NCBI GenBank assembly: GCA_013361525.1
Contig: JABFXY010000005.1
Location: 1 to 35,655 of the forward strand
Source: Polyangiaceae bacterium
GTDB lineage: Bacteria; Myxococcota_A; Polyangia; Polyangiales; Polyangiaceae
DNA length: 35,655 bases
Direction: 5' to 3'
In this document: positions 24,844-34,423 of the stretch, one piece after another
Position numbering within the stretch: position 1 is the first letter of the stretch
Layout: every line of letters starts with the position of its first letter
The notes under the pieces: model-generated
The model's input: only the letters and a program-made list of their open reading frames with translations
Databases searched by the model: none
Told to the model about the DNA's origin: nothing
Made by a program: the position numbers and the translations under genes

Positions 24844-27800
24844 TCAGTCGTAGATGCCCTGCATCGACGCGTCGGCCATCCGGAAGTCGCGCATCGACTG
24901 ACGGAGGAACGCCATGAGGGGGGCGTACTTCTCGAGCGCCACGCACGCGCGGTTGTCCTGGCAGACGCAGTTGTCCGGCGTCGCCGCCGAGCAATCCGAC
25001 CCCAAGCCACCGTTGGTGATCGACGGATCGTACTTGACCCGCGGCTCACCGTTCGCGTCGTACAGCGGCACGCACCAGCGGGTCTCCGCAGCATCGCACT
25101 CGTACGCGTTGAACATGAGCTCGTTGGCGTACTCGAGCATGCGGGCGGCGACACCACGCTGCACCGTGCGGCCGAAGATGACTTCGGTGCCGTACGTGCG
25201 GGCGACGTAGATGCGACCATCGGGCAAGTGGAGCTCGATGCGGTTCCCGAAGGCCGGGTCGTTGTCCGCGCCGATCTCCCAGATACCCATCAGGTTGATC
25301 CACTCTTCCTTGGCGTTCTCCGGCAAGTAGAGGAGCGTCTGGGCGATGAGCCACTTCCACTCTTCCCAGCCGACCTGCGGCTCGACGACCGTGGTGAACT
25401 CGGGCGCCTGCGGGTTGAGCGAAGCCAGCGGGACGGTGGAGCTGTCCGTCGTCTCGCAGATGTTGCCCGAGTCGCAGCCGTAGGTCGAGCAGACGATGGC
25501 GTTCTCGCCGGGGAAGCAGACCTCGGGTTCCGGGGTCCACCAGCTCGTCCAGCCGATGCCGAGCGAGGGGTAACCCTCGGTGTCGAGCGTCGGGTTGGCG
25601 CGTGCGGCGGGGTTGCCCGGGGTCGTCGCCGCGAGGCGAGCGCCCTTGAGGAAGTCGTCACCGGTGAGCTGGTTGGCGAGGAAGCGGCGGTACCCATCCG
25701 GGAACAGATCCGCCATCGACACGCTGCGGTAGCGCGGGTCGATGAAGTCGCCGAGCGAGTCGCTGATGAAGTTGTCGACCGACTCCGTCAAGAGGTACGG
25801 GGCGTACGCCTTGTCGTAGTACGAGCCTGCGTTCATCGTGTAGTCGCGGTCGTACTCGCCGTTGCCGTCGGAGAGACGGTTCTCGACGAGCTTACCGCCG
25901 TAGCTGACCATGCCGAAGTAGCCGGTCGCGCCGTCGTTGATCTTGAACTTCGCCGGGTTCGAGTCCCCCGGCCCGAGGAAGCCGCTGTCGACCGAACGCC
26001 AGACGAGGTCCTGGCTGTTCAGACCGCCGCGCGCCGGCCACTGGTTCAAGGTGTACGCGAAGTGCTCGCCCACCTGGGGACGCTGGAACTGTCGCGTGAA
26101 GTGATCGAACGCGATGCCCGAGGCGAGCATGTTGTCCGGGAACGAGGCGGTGGCGACGTACGGCCAGACGGCGTCGTACTGGAAGCCGAGCTCGAGGTAG
26201 AAGTCGCGGTACAGGTTCGCGAACAAGCCGAGGCCCTTCGCGCCGTCACGCATCTTCTCGTTGTAGCGACCCAGGATGCGCTCCGACTGCGAGCGAACGC
26301 TGAAGGTCGTGCGGTTGCGGCGGTAGTTGTCGAAGATGTGCCGCGTCTCTTGCTCGGTGATGAGGAAGTTGAAGAGCTCGTACGGGTCCGCGCCCTCGTC
26401 GTGGCGGTAGACTGCGAGGTTGCCGAGGTCGGCCCAGCTGTCCGTCGCGAAGCCGTACGGAACGCGGAGACGCTTGGAGGCATCGACAGCCGGTCCACCG
26501 GGGTAGAAGCCGGCGTTGCGGGTCTCGACGGCGTTCGCCGGGAGGCCGTTCTTCGCGGCGGCATCCTCGGTGATCGCATCACGGAGGCGGTTCCACTGGA
26601 CGTAGTCCACCTTGGGCGACTTGCAGCGCGTGTAGGTTCCGTCCTGGCCGACGATGAGACCGTCGATCAGCGGATCCCACTCGCCGAGCTCGTCCTTGTT
26701 CCAGTTCTTCGGCTTGTAGTCGTCCGGGTTGACCGTCACGCAGTCGTGGACGAGCGCGAGCTTGTCCTGGAGCGCGCTGTAGTGGAGGTTGGTGCCCTGC
26801 TTGTTGACGTACTGGTACCCGATGATCCCGCCGAACGTGTTCGTGATGTTCAGGATCGTCTGGTCGTTGACGCTGCCGAGCTTGTACTGGTCGTCTTTGT
26901 GAACCGCGACGACGTTGCCGTAGAACATGCGCGCTGCGGCGAAGTCGTACGCGCCTAGACCGATCATGTCCTGAGACACATCGCCCGGGTAGTCCATGAC
27001 GCTGGACTGCTGGAACATGTAGATCAGGTTGTCGAGCTCGGTCTTGGTCGGCGGATCGAAGTAACGCGGACCGACGCAGTTCTCGCCATCGGCGGAAACG
27101 TCGTCGCACGCCGTCGTCTGCGTGCCGTCCTTCGTGCGGAGCTGCCAGTACTGCGGACGGAAACCGTACGCGAAGTAGGAGCTGACGAAGTTGTGGCGAT
27201 GGCCAATCGAGTGGCCCATCTCGTGGATGATGACGCCGTACTGCATCTTCTGAGCGATGTACTTCCGGATCTTCTCGCCGTGCGCGAGCTGATCCGATTC
27301 GCCAGCGGACGGATCGAAGGCGCCGAACTTGCGCTCCATCACGTCTGCCATGTTGAACAGCGTGTTGGGCGCAGGTGCCATGACCTGCTCGTCGCTGAGG
27401 ATGCAGGCGCCGCGCGCAGCGAGCGCGAGCTCGCGGGCTTGACGCAGGTCGCGACGGATCTGCGGGTTGAGACCGCGGAGGACCGAGGCCGACCAGACAC
27501 CGGCGCTGCCGAACTGGCCTGCGCTGATCTCGTTCTGAGCTGCGCTGATCTCAGCCTGATCCTTGAACCCGGCGTATTGCATCATCGCCGGCGTGATGAG
27601 AGCGGCCTCCGTCGGCGTGTTCTGCGCGGCGAGACGGCGGGCTTCGGTGTAGGGGCGGTTGACGCTCTGGACCGTGGCCGAGGCCTGGACCTTCGCGAGC
27701 TTGCGGTTGAAGAACTCCTTCGAGAGCCGCATCACCTCGGGATCGACCTCTGCCTGCTGCACATCCTGCAGGTCGAGGACCGGTTCCGCGCGGGTGAAGT

Positions 27801-30105
27801 TACGACCGTCGACGGCCGCGAAGCGGCGGCGCTCGACCGTCGCGCGATCCATCGTGCCGAGCGCACCGCGTCCGCCCGAGGCTCCGGCGGCCTGCGCCCA
27901 GTCGCGAACGTAGGTGCCGTTCGTGACGTCCTCGGTCTTCAGCTCGCCCTTGACGTAGCGCATCATGTCGACCTGGCCTTGGCTGGCGAGGTCGTTGACG
28001 TGCGACCAGATGTTGATGCTGGCGTGGATCTTCTCGCCGGTGCGCGGGTCGTCCGCGTCCACCATGATGCCCCACGGAGAGGGCGTCTGCGGCGTGCGGA
28101 TGACGTTGACCTGGTGGTAACGCAGGTCGCCGATGCGTGCGACGAAGCCGCGATCGCAGGTGTCGAGGAGCGCCTGGTCGACCTTCGCCGGGTCGTCGTG
28201 GCGCGCTTCCCACTGCTCGTCACACTGCTTCGCAGTGACGTCGTCGAGGACGCGGCGGGTAGGCGTGCTATCCGGCCACGTCTCGTGGGTCGCTTCGTAC
28301 TCGATGTCTTCCGCGCTCATGTAGCGCTGGATGTCCTTCTGGCACAGCGGCGAGTCGTGATGCTCGATCGGGCTGTGGCAGAGGGTGACCATCTCCGGCA
28401 TCTTCGCGATGTCGATGACGCCTTCGCTGAGCGCGCGGGCTTTACCGACGGAATCCGCGACGCCGTTGCATGCCTGGACGCGCTCGTCGCTCCAAGGCTC
28501 GCCGGCCGGCGAGTCGTGGTAGGCACCGAGGCCGGCGCGGCAGTCGTCGACCTCGCGAAGAAGAGCAACGAGATCCTCGTTCTCCTCCTGCTGGCCTTCG
28601 TAGATCTTGAACTGCGAGTAGCACTCGGCCTGCGCCGTCGCGAGATCCGCGCCGCCGCCGGTCTTGACCGAGATGCACTCGCCGTACTGGGCGAACCGCA
28701 CCGAGGTGCGCATCGCGGCGTCCCACTCGTTGGCTGCCCACTCGGTACCCTCGAAGTACTCGGGGTTCGAGCCCTTGGTGTAGTGCCAAACGATCGGAGC
28801 AGGCGTGCGATCCTTGTAAGGCATCGTGCACTTCTGCTTGAACGCGTCGCACTGCGAGCCGTTACCGACGTCTTCGCACTCGTCGGCCGTGCCGTTGCCG
28901 ATGATCTTCGTCGGATCGGGCGTCGTGCTGCTGCAGGCGTTGAGGTCCGCGCCGCAGTCGCGGTTCGGATCCTGATCGGGGGGCGTCGTCTCTGCCGTGT
29001 AGCAGGGCTTCTCGCACTCGCCGGGGTAGTCCGCGCTCTCGACCCAGCCGGACGGGCACTCGCCCTCCATCTGCTGGTACGCGTGCGAACGATCCCAGAT
29101 GTTGTAGCGAGCCGCGAAGCGGTGCCACTGCTGGTCGACGATGCCGTAGTTACGGGCGTAACCGAAGCGCTCGCCGTAGAAGATGCCGAACTGCTCGAAC
29201 TTGCGTCCGTTCCAGTCGACGGGCTCGTAGTCGCTCGTCTCGACGCGGCGGAACGCGAGGCGGAGGGTGAGCTCCGTCGGGTTGCAGTTACCGAAGGGCT
29301 GCGAGCCGCCGAGGATGTCGTTCGGCAGGAAGCAAGCCGGGAAGCTGTCGATGCCCCAGCCGAGGTGCGACAGGTCGATGACACCGGGCGTCGCGAAGGC
29401 CTTCGTCGTGACGTCGAAGTAACCCTCGTTGAACGCGAAGTGAGGCGCGTCCTCGCTCGTCGGGTCGTTGACGTAGTAGGAGAGCGGCTCGTAGGTGATG
29501 CCGCCGTAGACGCCCATCAAAGAGAGGGTGTCGAAGTCGTAGGCGTCGACGTTGAGGTTGCGCGACCAATCGACGCGCATGTACTCACGCTCGTCCCACG
29601 GACGGTCCGACGTGTTCTCGACGATGACGTTCGTCTCTTCGCCGGTCGTCGGGTTGTAGTCGCGACGGATGTCGAAGTGGCTGATGATCGGGAACGCGTA
29701 CGCGACCTGACCGTCAGTGCTCGACGGGCCGTCACCGTGGCTGTCCGAACCCTCGATGCGGTTGTAGACGATGCGACCGATGAGGAGGTCTTGCGTGATC
29801 TCCCACTTGATGACGCTGGGCGGCTGCGCGTACGTGGACGTGAACAACCCGTCCTGCGCCGCGCCGTACCCCACGTCAGTGACAACGGCCCGCGCATAGA
29901 ACGCGGGGTCGTCAGCGGTGTCTTCGAAGTCGTTACCGACGAAGAAGGACTTCGTCGCGACATCGTTTTGCACCCTGTTGATGGGATCGCGCTCTTCGGC
30001 GCACCCCCCGGCGGTGGCGGCCGACAGGGCGATCGCCCCTAGCCATGCCACCCGCGTCCATGTGCGCATGGGGTAGGCCCCACGCGCAGCCGAACCTTGT
30101 CTCAT
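24844..30105 (-). CDS. Giant metzincin-type zinc metalloprotease lipoprotein
   Basis: The 1,753-residue product starts at ATG 30105, preceded by AAGGAGG with 8-nt spacing; an upstream TTG (30123) and a downstream ATG (30069) fit less well. The N-terminus is a signal sequence with a lipobox-like AGGC (C35). The metzincin zinc site HEMGHSIGHRH (H961, H965, H971; catalytic E962) fits HExxHxxGxxH, and SSVMDYPGD (Met1037) is a plausible Met-turn. HEMGHSIGHRHNF plus SVMDYP recall zinc-dependent proteases with DUF5117/DUF4953 domains, but this protein is about twice their usual length. Cys-rich insertions lie at about 350-450 and near the C-terminus, where several Cys pairs occur (CDSGNICE, CSAATPDNCVCQDNRAC). 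It is probably attached to the outer membrane, facing outward. It is single-gene, with its own terminator at 24759-24786. Confidence 0.85.
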   Translation of the reverse strand: MRQGSAARGAYPMRTWTRVAWLGAIALSAATAGGCAEERDPINRVQNDVATKSFFVGNDFEDTADDPAFYARAVVTDVGYGAAQDGLFTSTYAQPPSVIKWEITQDLLIGRIVYNRIEGSDSHGDGPSSTDGQVAYAFPIISHFDIRRDYNPTTGEETNVIVENTSDRPWDEREYMRVDWSRNLNVDAYDFDTLSLMGVYGGITYEPLSYYVNDPTSEDAPHFAFNEGYFDVTTKAFATPGVIDLSHLGWGIDSFPACFLPNDILGGSQPFGNCNPTELTLRLAFRRVETSDYEPVDWNGRKFEQFGIFYGERFGYARNYGIVDQQWHRFAARYNIWDRSHAYQQMEGECPSGWVESADYPGECEKPCYTAETTPPDQDPNRDCGADLNACSSTTPDPTKIIGNGTADECEDVGNGSQCDAFKQKCTMPYKDRTPAPIVWHYTKGSNPEYFEGTEWAANEWDAAMRTSVRFAQYGECISVKTGGGADLATAQAECYSQFKIYEGQQEENEDLVALLREVDDCRAGLGAYHDSPAGEPWSDERVQACNGVADSVGKARALSEGVIDIAKMPEMVTLCHSPIEHHDSPLCQKDIQRYMSAEDIEYEATHETWPDSTPTRRVLDDVTAKQCDEQWEARHDDPAKVDQALLDTCDRGFVARIGDLRYHQVNVIRTPQTPSPWGIMVDADDPRTGEKIHASINIWSHVNDLASQGQVDMMRYVKGELKTEDVTNGTYVRDWAQAAGASGGRGALGTMDRATVERRRFAAVDGRNFTRAEPVLDLQDVQQAEVDPEVMRLSKEFFNRKLAKVQASATVQSVNRPYTEARRLAAQNTPTEAALITPAMMQYAGFKDQAEISAAQNEISAGQFGSAGVWSASVLRGLNPQIRRDLRQARELALAARGACILSDEQVMAPAPNTLFNMADVMERKFGAFDPSAGESDQLAHGEKIRKYIAQKMQYGVIIHEMGHSIGHRHNFVSSYFAYGFRPQYWQLRTKDGTQTTACDDVSADGENCVGPRYFDPPTKTELDNLIYMFQQSSVMDYPGDVSQDMIGLGAYDFAAARMFYGNVVAVHKDDQYKLGSVNDQTILNITNTFGGIIGYQYVNKQGTNLHYSALQDKLALVHDCVTVNPDDYKPKNWNKDELGEWDPLIDGLIVGQDGTYTRCKSPKVDYVQWNRLRDAITEDAAAKNGLPANAVETRNAGFYPGGPAVDASKRLRVPYGFATDSWADLGNLAVYRHDEGADPYELFNFLITEQETRHIFDNYRRNRTTFSVRSQSERILGRYNEKMRDGAKGLGLFANLYRDFYLELGFQYDAVWPYVATASFPDNMLASGIAFDHFTRQFQRPQVGEHFAYTLNQWPARGGLNSQDLVWRSVDSGFLGPGDSNPAKFKINDGATGYFGMVSYGGKLVENRLSDGNGEYDRDYTMNAGSYYDKAYAPYLLTESVDNFISDSLGDFIDPRYRSVSMADLFPDGYRRFLANQLTGDDFLKGARLAATTPGNPAARANPTLDTEGYPSLGIGWTSWWTPEPEVCFPGENAIVCSTYGCDSGNICETTDSSTVPLASLNPQAPEFTTVVEPQVGWEEWKWLIAQTLLYLPENAKEEWINLMGIWEIGADNDPAFGNRIELHLPDGRIYVARTYGTEVIFGRTVQRGVAARMLEYANELMFNAYECDAAETRWCVPLYDANGEPRVKYDPSITNGGLGSDCSAATPDNCVCQDNRACVALEKYAPLMAFLRQSMRDFRMADASMQGIYD

Positions 30106-30682
30106 CGGAATGTCCTCCTTCAACTGCGTCGCCCCTCTTGCTGCTGGGGCCTTAAGTCGTTCTTTGATCTGAACCGCTTGAACCTCTCCTGGCGGAGGTC
30201 GGCGGCCGGCCTAACGGTGGGAAGCGTCGCGACGGCGGCGCTGCTCGAACACGGCCCTCTCCATCCCGATCGTTAGAAAAAGGGGAGGGGCTAGCTGCGG
30301 ACGGAAAGGATCCAGGTTCTTGATGCAGACTCCGTGCCGATCGGTAAGCGGTTCGTTAAGTGCTTAAACACACGCATTTATTTGCTTCCCGCAGGCCCGA
30401 ACCCCCCATCGATTCCCCCGTGCCCGTTAGCTTGTTGACTCGGTTTCATCCGAGTCGGCCACCGACGCCGAACGAGTGTCGGGATGTCGTCGGAGGGGTG
30501 ACGGGGGGAGCCGGCTCCTACCACGGAGCTTCCATCGAGAAAATCGTTTCCGTGCGCCCACGGCACGCCGCAGAGCCGGGCCTGCGCGTGCGCGATCGTT
30601 GGCGCAAAGCGTCGTCGCGATGGTTGCCGGCCGGACGGGCACGTTGCCTTGCCGGTCTCGGCTTGGCTACGTTGGCGGTCCG
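30106..30682. other. Long divergent intergenic region upstream of the metalloprotease and Cys-rich lipoprotein
   Basis: This 577-bp gap separates two divergent envelope-protein genes and contains more A/T than its neighbours, notably around 30270-30390. Visible elements are the inverted repeat TTAAG-TG-CTTAA (30356-30367) and the hairpin GACTCGG-TTTCAT-CCGAGTC (30437-30456). The rightward ORF that could begin at 30476 is Arg-rich and lacks domain features up to 30682, so I treat it as leader. I see no certain promoter or riboswitch. Confidence 0.45.
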
Positions 30683-31702
30683 ATGGCCGACGTTCGCAGG
30701 ATCCGGAGACGCGGCAGCGTACTCACGCCGCTCTCGATCCTGACGCTGGTCACCTCGGTGCTGCTCTACGTCGCGGGATGCCCCGCGAACACCTGCTTTC
30801 TAGAGATATGTGAGGGAAGCAATTGCCGGTGCTCCATATCCTCGTGCACCGAGGGAGCGGAGTTTGACACAAACCAAAATCGCTGCCGCTGCGTTCGTGG
30901 GACTTTCGATGTCGCGGGGCAGTGCCTCACACAACGTCAGGCGAACTCCTACTGCGGTATCGGATATGGGTGGTTCGTCGTAAACGGCCGCGGCGGCTGC
31001 GCGAAGCTCGGCTGTCGGCCGGGGGATCAGCTCGACGAGCGGACGGGGCTCTGCATCCCGAACCAGCAGGTGGCGCAGCAGGCAGGTGTTCAGCTCGGTC
31101 AGGGGCAGAAGCTCGGCTGCAACGCGGGCGAGGTGCTCGTCGTGAACGACGGCCAGTCGGCATGCGTCCCGGCGGCATCGACGTGCGCGAAGGACGAGGT
31201 CTGGACCGGGACCTACTGCCAGAAGTCGGCCACGTGCGGGACCGGGGAGACCTTCGATCCGACCCTTGGTCGCTGCGTCCCGTACGCGAGCGCGGGATCG
31301 AGCGGCGTCACGGTCGACGTGCAGCAGTGGGCCTACAGTACCTACGGACCGCAGAATGGGACGGGCACACCTTCTTTCTGCGGCTCGTTCGCGAAGAAGC
31401 CGCTTTCGTTCGGCGTCGGCCCCGGGGGAAGCGTGATGGTCCGCGTCGTCGTCGGGCTCACGTTCGGCGGGGGCGAGGTCGCGCGTGGGCAGGCGCAAAC
31501 GAACGCCGTCTACGAGTCGAGCGGCGCGCCGGTGATGCCCGCGGGAGCGACCGAGGTGCAGAGCGCGGCGGCGTCGTTCTTGTCGCCGCTCGTCCTCGGC
31601 GGTGGCCGGGCGAGCGCCGAGACAGCGACGACCACGGTGCGTTGTCTCGTCGCGAACGGCAGCAAGCCGGTCATCGTCCCCGACGAGATCGGCGGCTTCT
31701 GA
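30683..31702 (+). CDS. Cys-rich lipoprotein of unknown function
   Basis: The 339-residue product has a basic N-terminus, a hydrophobic segment and a good lipobox VAGC (C33). The mature first half (about residues 33-210) has about 18 Cys in short EGF-like or trypsin-inhibitor-like spacings, with repeats of the type C-GTGETFDPTLGRC-VP. The second half (about 215-339) is Cys-poor and beta-rich (FGVGPGGSVMVRVVVGLTFGG). I do not recognise the family. It is expected to be anchored to a membrane, probably outside the cytoplasm. The long upstream gap (30106-30682) suggests regulated expression. It converges with the kinase gene, with 21 bases between stop codons. Confidence 0.75.
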   Translation: MADVRRIRRRGSVLTPLSILTLVTSVLLYVAGCPANTCFLEICEGSNCRCSISSCTEGAEFDTNQNRCRCVRGTFDVAGQCLTQRQANSYCGIGYGWFVVNGRGGCAKLGCRPGDQLDERTGLCIPNQQVAQQAGVQLGQGQKLGCNAGEVLVVNDGQSACVPAASTCAKDEVWTGTYCQKSATCGTGETFDPTLGRCVPYASAGSSGVTVDVQQWAYSTYGPQNGTGTPSFCGSFAKKPLSFGVGPGGSVMVRVVVGLTFGGGEVARGQAQTNAVYESSGAPVMPAGATEVQSAAASFLSPLVLGGGRASAETATTTVRCLVANGSKPVIVPDEIGGF

Positions 31703-31723
31703 CGTTGCGAGCGAGCCGGAGCG

Positions 31724-33592
31724 TCAGACGCGCTTGAGCAGCGTGCGCCCGCGCCCTCGCGCGGTTCCGCGTAGCTGGGAGCAACCGACGATCTTGCCGT
31801 TTTCGATGGTGAGGTTGCTCTGGGCGACGCTGATCTTGGCGAAGTCGATGGCGAGATCGGTCCCCGAGAAGGTCGCGACGAGCGGCTTGCCGTCGACGGC
31901 GGTCCAGATCTCCTGGCACGTCGCGCGAGAGCGCGGATCGAAGGGGATCTTCGCTTGCGGCCGCATCTTCTCCTCGACGAGGAAGGTGTTCGGATCCGAG
32001 CCTCGCTTCAGCGTGAAGCGAGGCTCGTCTTTCACGTAGTCCGCGGGCTTGAGCTGCGCGGGATCGACGACGCGAAACTCGACGCGGTCGCCGACGAGGA
32101 CGGCCTCGAAGTCGGTGCCCGCCTCGCTGCGCCACTTGCCCGGCAAACTGGTGAAAGGGTCGACTGGAGCAGCCTGCGCGCTGGTCGACGACGTCGCGGG
32201 CTCGTTCGGGAGCGCGTCGGCGCTCGGCTCTGCCGTCGCCGCGGCTTTCGGCTTCTTCTTCGGCGGCTGGTAGATCGCATATCGGTACGCGCCGTACGCA
32301 CCACCCACCGTCGCGATGGCGACGATCGCAATGATGAGCATCCACCATCGCGATCGCGGTTCGTCGACCATCGTCGATCGAGGCCCGGTGGACGCGCCCG
32401 ACTCCGTCGGTGCGACGTTCGCGTCCTCGAGGGCGCGGTTCACACCGACGACGGGATGTGCGCCCGAACGGGTCGCGAGGGCGAGATGTCCGTCGATCGT
32501 GGCGAGGAACTCTTCGCAGCTGGAGAAGCGGTCCTCGCGCTTCTTCGCGCACGCACGCGCGAGGATTTCATCGACCCACGGCTGCACGTCGGCGCGGGAG
32601 CGGACGACCTTCGGCAGCGGCTCCTCGACGTGGAGACGCATGATCTCGTAGCTCGACTCGGCGTTGAACGGCACGCGGCTCGTGAGGAGCTCGAACAACA
32701 TGATCCCGAGGGCGTAGATGTCGACGCGCTTGTCGAGATCGCGCCGCCCTTGGACTTGCTCGGGCGACATGTACCAGAGCGATCCGATGACGCCCTTCGT
32801 GTTGCCTTGGCCGACGCGGGCTTGCTCTTCCGGTTTCGCGATGCCGAAGTCGGTGACCTTCGCGACGCCGTCTTTCTGGCGGACGAGCACGTTCCCCGGC
32901 TTGAGATCACGATGGATGATGCCTTCGCGGTGCGCGGCCGCGACGCCTTGGAGCACCTGTCGGAAGATGTCGACCGCGATGGTGAACGAGACCGCGCGCC
33001 CCTGGTCTTTGTAGCGCTTGATGGTCTGGTCCAGGCTCTCGCCCTGGATGTATTGCATCACCAGCCAAAGGCCGGATGCATCGGCGACGATCGCGTTGAG
33101 GTGCACGACGTTCGGGTGATCGATGCGTGCGAGCGTGCGACCTTCGGCGAGCGTGCGCGAGACGACGTCTTTGCGATGCGCGAGCTCCGGGCGAACGGCC
33201 TTGAGGACGACCTCGACGCCGGTGTGCACGTCCTCCGCGAGGTAGACGATGCCCATCCCGCCTTCGCCGAGAACTCGGAGGATCGCGTACTTGTTGTCGA
33301 TGATCGTCCCGCGCGGCAGCGGCGGCGGCTTGTCGTTGTCCGCCGCGTCGCCCATCGCCTCGCTGACGGGGCCGCTCGAGGGCTCCGTCGGAGGCGGTGC
33401 CGTCGGCGCGTGCTCGACGGGCTTTTCTTGGACCTTCGCCGACGAGGTCGGCTCGGGATCGGAGAGCGCTACCTTGGGCGGCTCCCCGGATGGAAGCCGG
33501 TTCCCGCACTCCGGACACCACGCGGCCTCGTCCGGCGCCGTTGCGCCGCATTTCTCGCAGGTACGCGAGGGACTCGGCGACGCAAGTTCCAT
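31724..33592 (-). CDS. Membrane Ser/Thr protein kinase with N-terminal zinc ribbon
   Basis: The 622-residue product begins with a zinc ribbon (CEKCG at 12-16, CPECG at 26-30), then a Pro-rich linker. The kinase domain (about 100-365) has GEGGMG (109-114), the VAIK-type Lys (K131), HRDLKPGN (227-234), DFG (248-250) and SPE (276-278), so all catalytic residues are present. A single membrane segment lies at about 416-439, followed by a Lys/Pro/Ala linker and an unrecognised C-terminal domain (about 480-615, with WRSEAGTDFEAVLVGDRVEF) that is probably extracytoplasmic. It probably phosphorylates Thr on cytoplasmic partners; the FHA protein at 22308 could be a reader. The gene lies 27 bases after the SUKH gene and is likely in the same transcript. 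Confidence 0.93.
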   Translation of the reverse strand: MELASPSPSRTCEKCGATAPDEAAWCPECGNRLPSGEPPKVALSDPEPTSSAKVQEKPVEHAPTAPPPTEPSSGPVSEAMGDAADNDKPPPLPRGTIIDNKYAILRVLGEGGMGIVYLAEDVHTGVEVVLKAVRPELAHRKDVVSRTLAEGRTLARIDHPNVVHLNAIVADASGLWLVMQYIQGESLDQTIKRYKDQGRAVSFTIAVDIFRQVLQGVAAAHREGIIHRDLKPGNVLVRQKDGVAKVTDFGIAKPEEQARVGQGNTKGVIGSLWYMSPEQVQGRRDLDKRVDIYALGIMLFELLTSRVPFNAESSYEIMRLHVEEPLPKVVRSRADVQPWVDEILARACAKKREDRFSSCEEFLATIDGHLALATRSGAHPVVGVNRALEDANVAPTESGASTGPRSTMVDEPRSRWWMLIIAIVAIATVGGAYGAYRYAIYQPPKKKPKAAATAEPSADALPNEPATSSTSAQAAPVDPFTSLPGKWRSEAGTDFEAVLVGDRVEFRVVDPAQLKPADYVKDEPRFTLKRGSDPNTFLVEEKMRPQAKIPFDPRSRATCQEIWTAVDGKPLVATFSGTDLAIDFAKISVAQSNLTIENGKIVGCSQLRGTARGRGRTLLKRV

Positions 33593-33619
33593 CGGCGCCG
33601 CTAGACTACCGCAAGGACG

Positions 33620-34246
33620 TCAAGTCCAGTGCCCGGCTCGCAGCGCGGCGGAGTCGATCGTCTTGATCCGAGGCGCCAGCTGCTCCCGGAACGTCCGCTC
33701 GTCGTCGTCGTCGAGCACCGCTTCGCCGAAGCCCGACGCAACCTCCATCGCGGTGGCGAGGATGCGCAGGAACTGCTGCAGGCTCGAGGCGCAGAGGGAA
33801 GGCTTGAACGAGTCCGTGCCCGTCATCGCGGTGAAGACGGGACAGTCACCCTCGGCGTCGAGCTTCGAGATGTCGAGGAAGTACGGATCCCCGAGCAGCG
33901 AGCTGCGCGCGATGATGATCCAGCTCTTGCGCCAATTCGGGTTCGGGTTGGGCGGCGGTGTGCCGTCGCCGGGGTTCGCGCCTGCGACGGGCGGGACGGC
34001 ATAGCCGATCTGCTCGTCGTAGAGCTTCGCAGTAGGGATGAAGCGCACGCGCTCGACCGGCGTAACCGTCTCGACATCCAGCGGATCGGCCTCGCCGAGG
34101 AACGACCGAAAGCGAGCGGGCACCTTGATCGACTTGCGGAGCCGTTCCACCTCGGAAGGCTGGGCCTTTCCGAACTGCACCGGGATCTTTCGCTGATCGA
34201 AGGCGCTTTTGAGCGCCGTGACTGCCTCGGCAAGATCGCTATCCAC
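33620..34246 (-). CDS. SUKH-type (SMI1/KNR4-like) protein
   Basis: The 208-residue product is read from GTG 34246, which has GAGGA 8 nt upstream; an upstream extension to 34363 lacks a ribosome site and is less likely. The central part resembles the SMI1/KNR4 (SUKH) fold: VPARFRSFLGEADPLDVE, WRKSWIIIARSSLLGDPYFLD with the typical GDPYFLD strand, and ASSLQQFLRIL near the C-terminus. SUKH proteins often serve as immunity proteins against nuclease or deaminase toxins, or as regulatory adaptors; no toxin gene is adjacent here. The Pro/Asn-rich loop GTPPPNPNPN is an insertion. The next gene on the strand is the Ser/Thr kinase. Confidence 0.75.
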   Translation of the reverse strand: MDSDLAEAVTALKSAFDQRKIPVQFGKAQPSEVERLRKSIKVPARFRSFLGEADPLDVETVTPVERVRFIPTAKLYDEQIGYAVPPVAGANPGDGTPPPNPNPNWRKSWIIIARSSLLGDPYFLDISKLDAEGDCPVFTAMTGTDSFKPSLCASSLQQFLRILATAMEVASGFGEAVLDDDDERTFREQLAPRIKTIDSAALRAGHWT

Positions 34247-34423
34247 CGAAGAAATCCTCGTAATCGTTGACGAAGAGATAGCCCGTCGATCCGCGAGTCC
34301 GCGCGAGCGGCAAACCGGTTCCCCGGGCAGGCACCGGCGTCCGGCCGGCGGCCCCCCTGGCATTACCGCCTTTTGCGACCGGTGGGGAGGTGTTTTTTGG
34401 TCTCGCGCGCGAGCGCGTGCGCT

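Noticed and set aside
27193..30042. A 949-residue plus-strand open frame, and a 706-residue one at 24838-26958.
   Set aside because: Both are antisense shadows of the metalloprotease gene, a common effect of third-position GC bias; the minus-strand frame has signal sequence, zinc motif and ribosome site.
30585..30660. A stretch with GCAAAGC and GGTTGCCGG that recalls c-di-GMP (GEMM) riboswitches.
   Set aside because: The conserved paired regions and spacing of the GEMM consensus could not be completed; similarity is limited to two short words.
31955..33604. A 549-residue plus-strand frame over the kinase gene.
   Set aside because: It is antisense to a kinase with all catalytic motifs and is dominated by Arg/Asp/Val typical of shadow frames.
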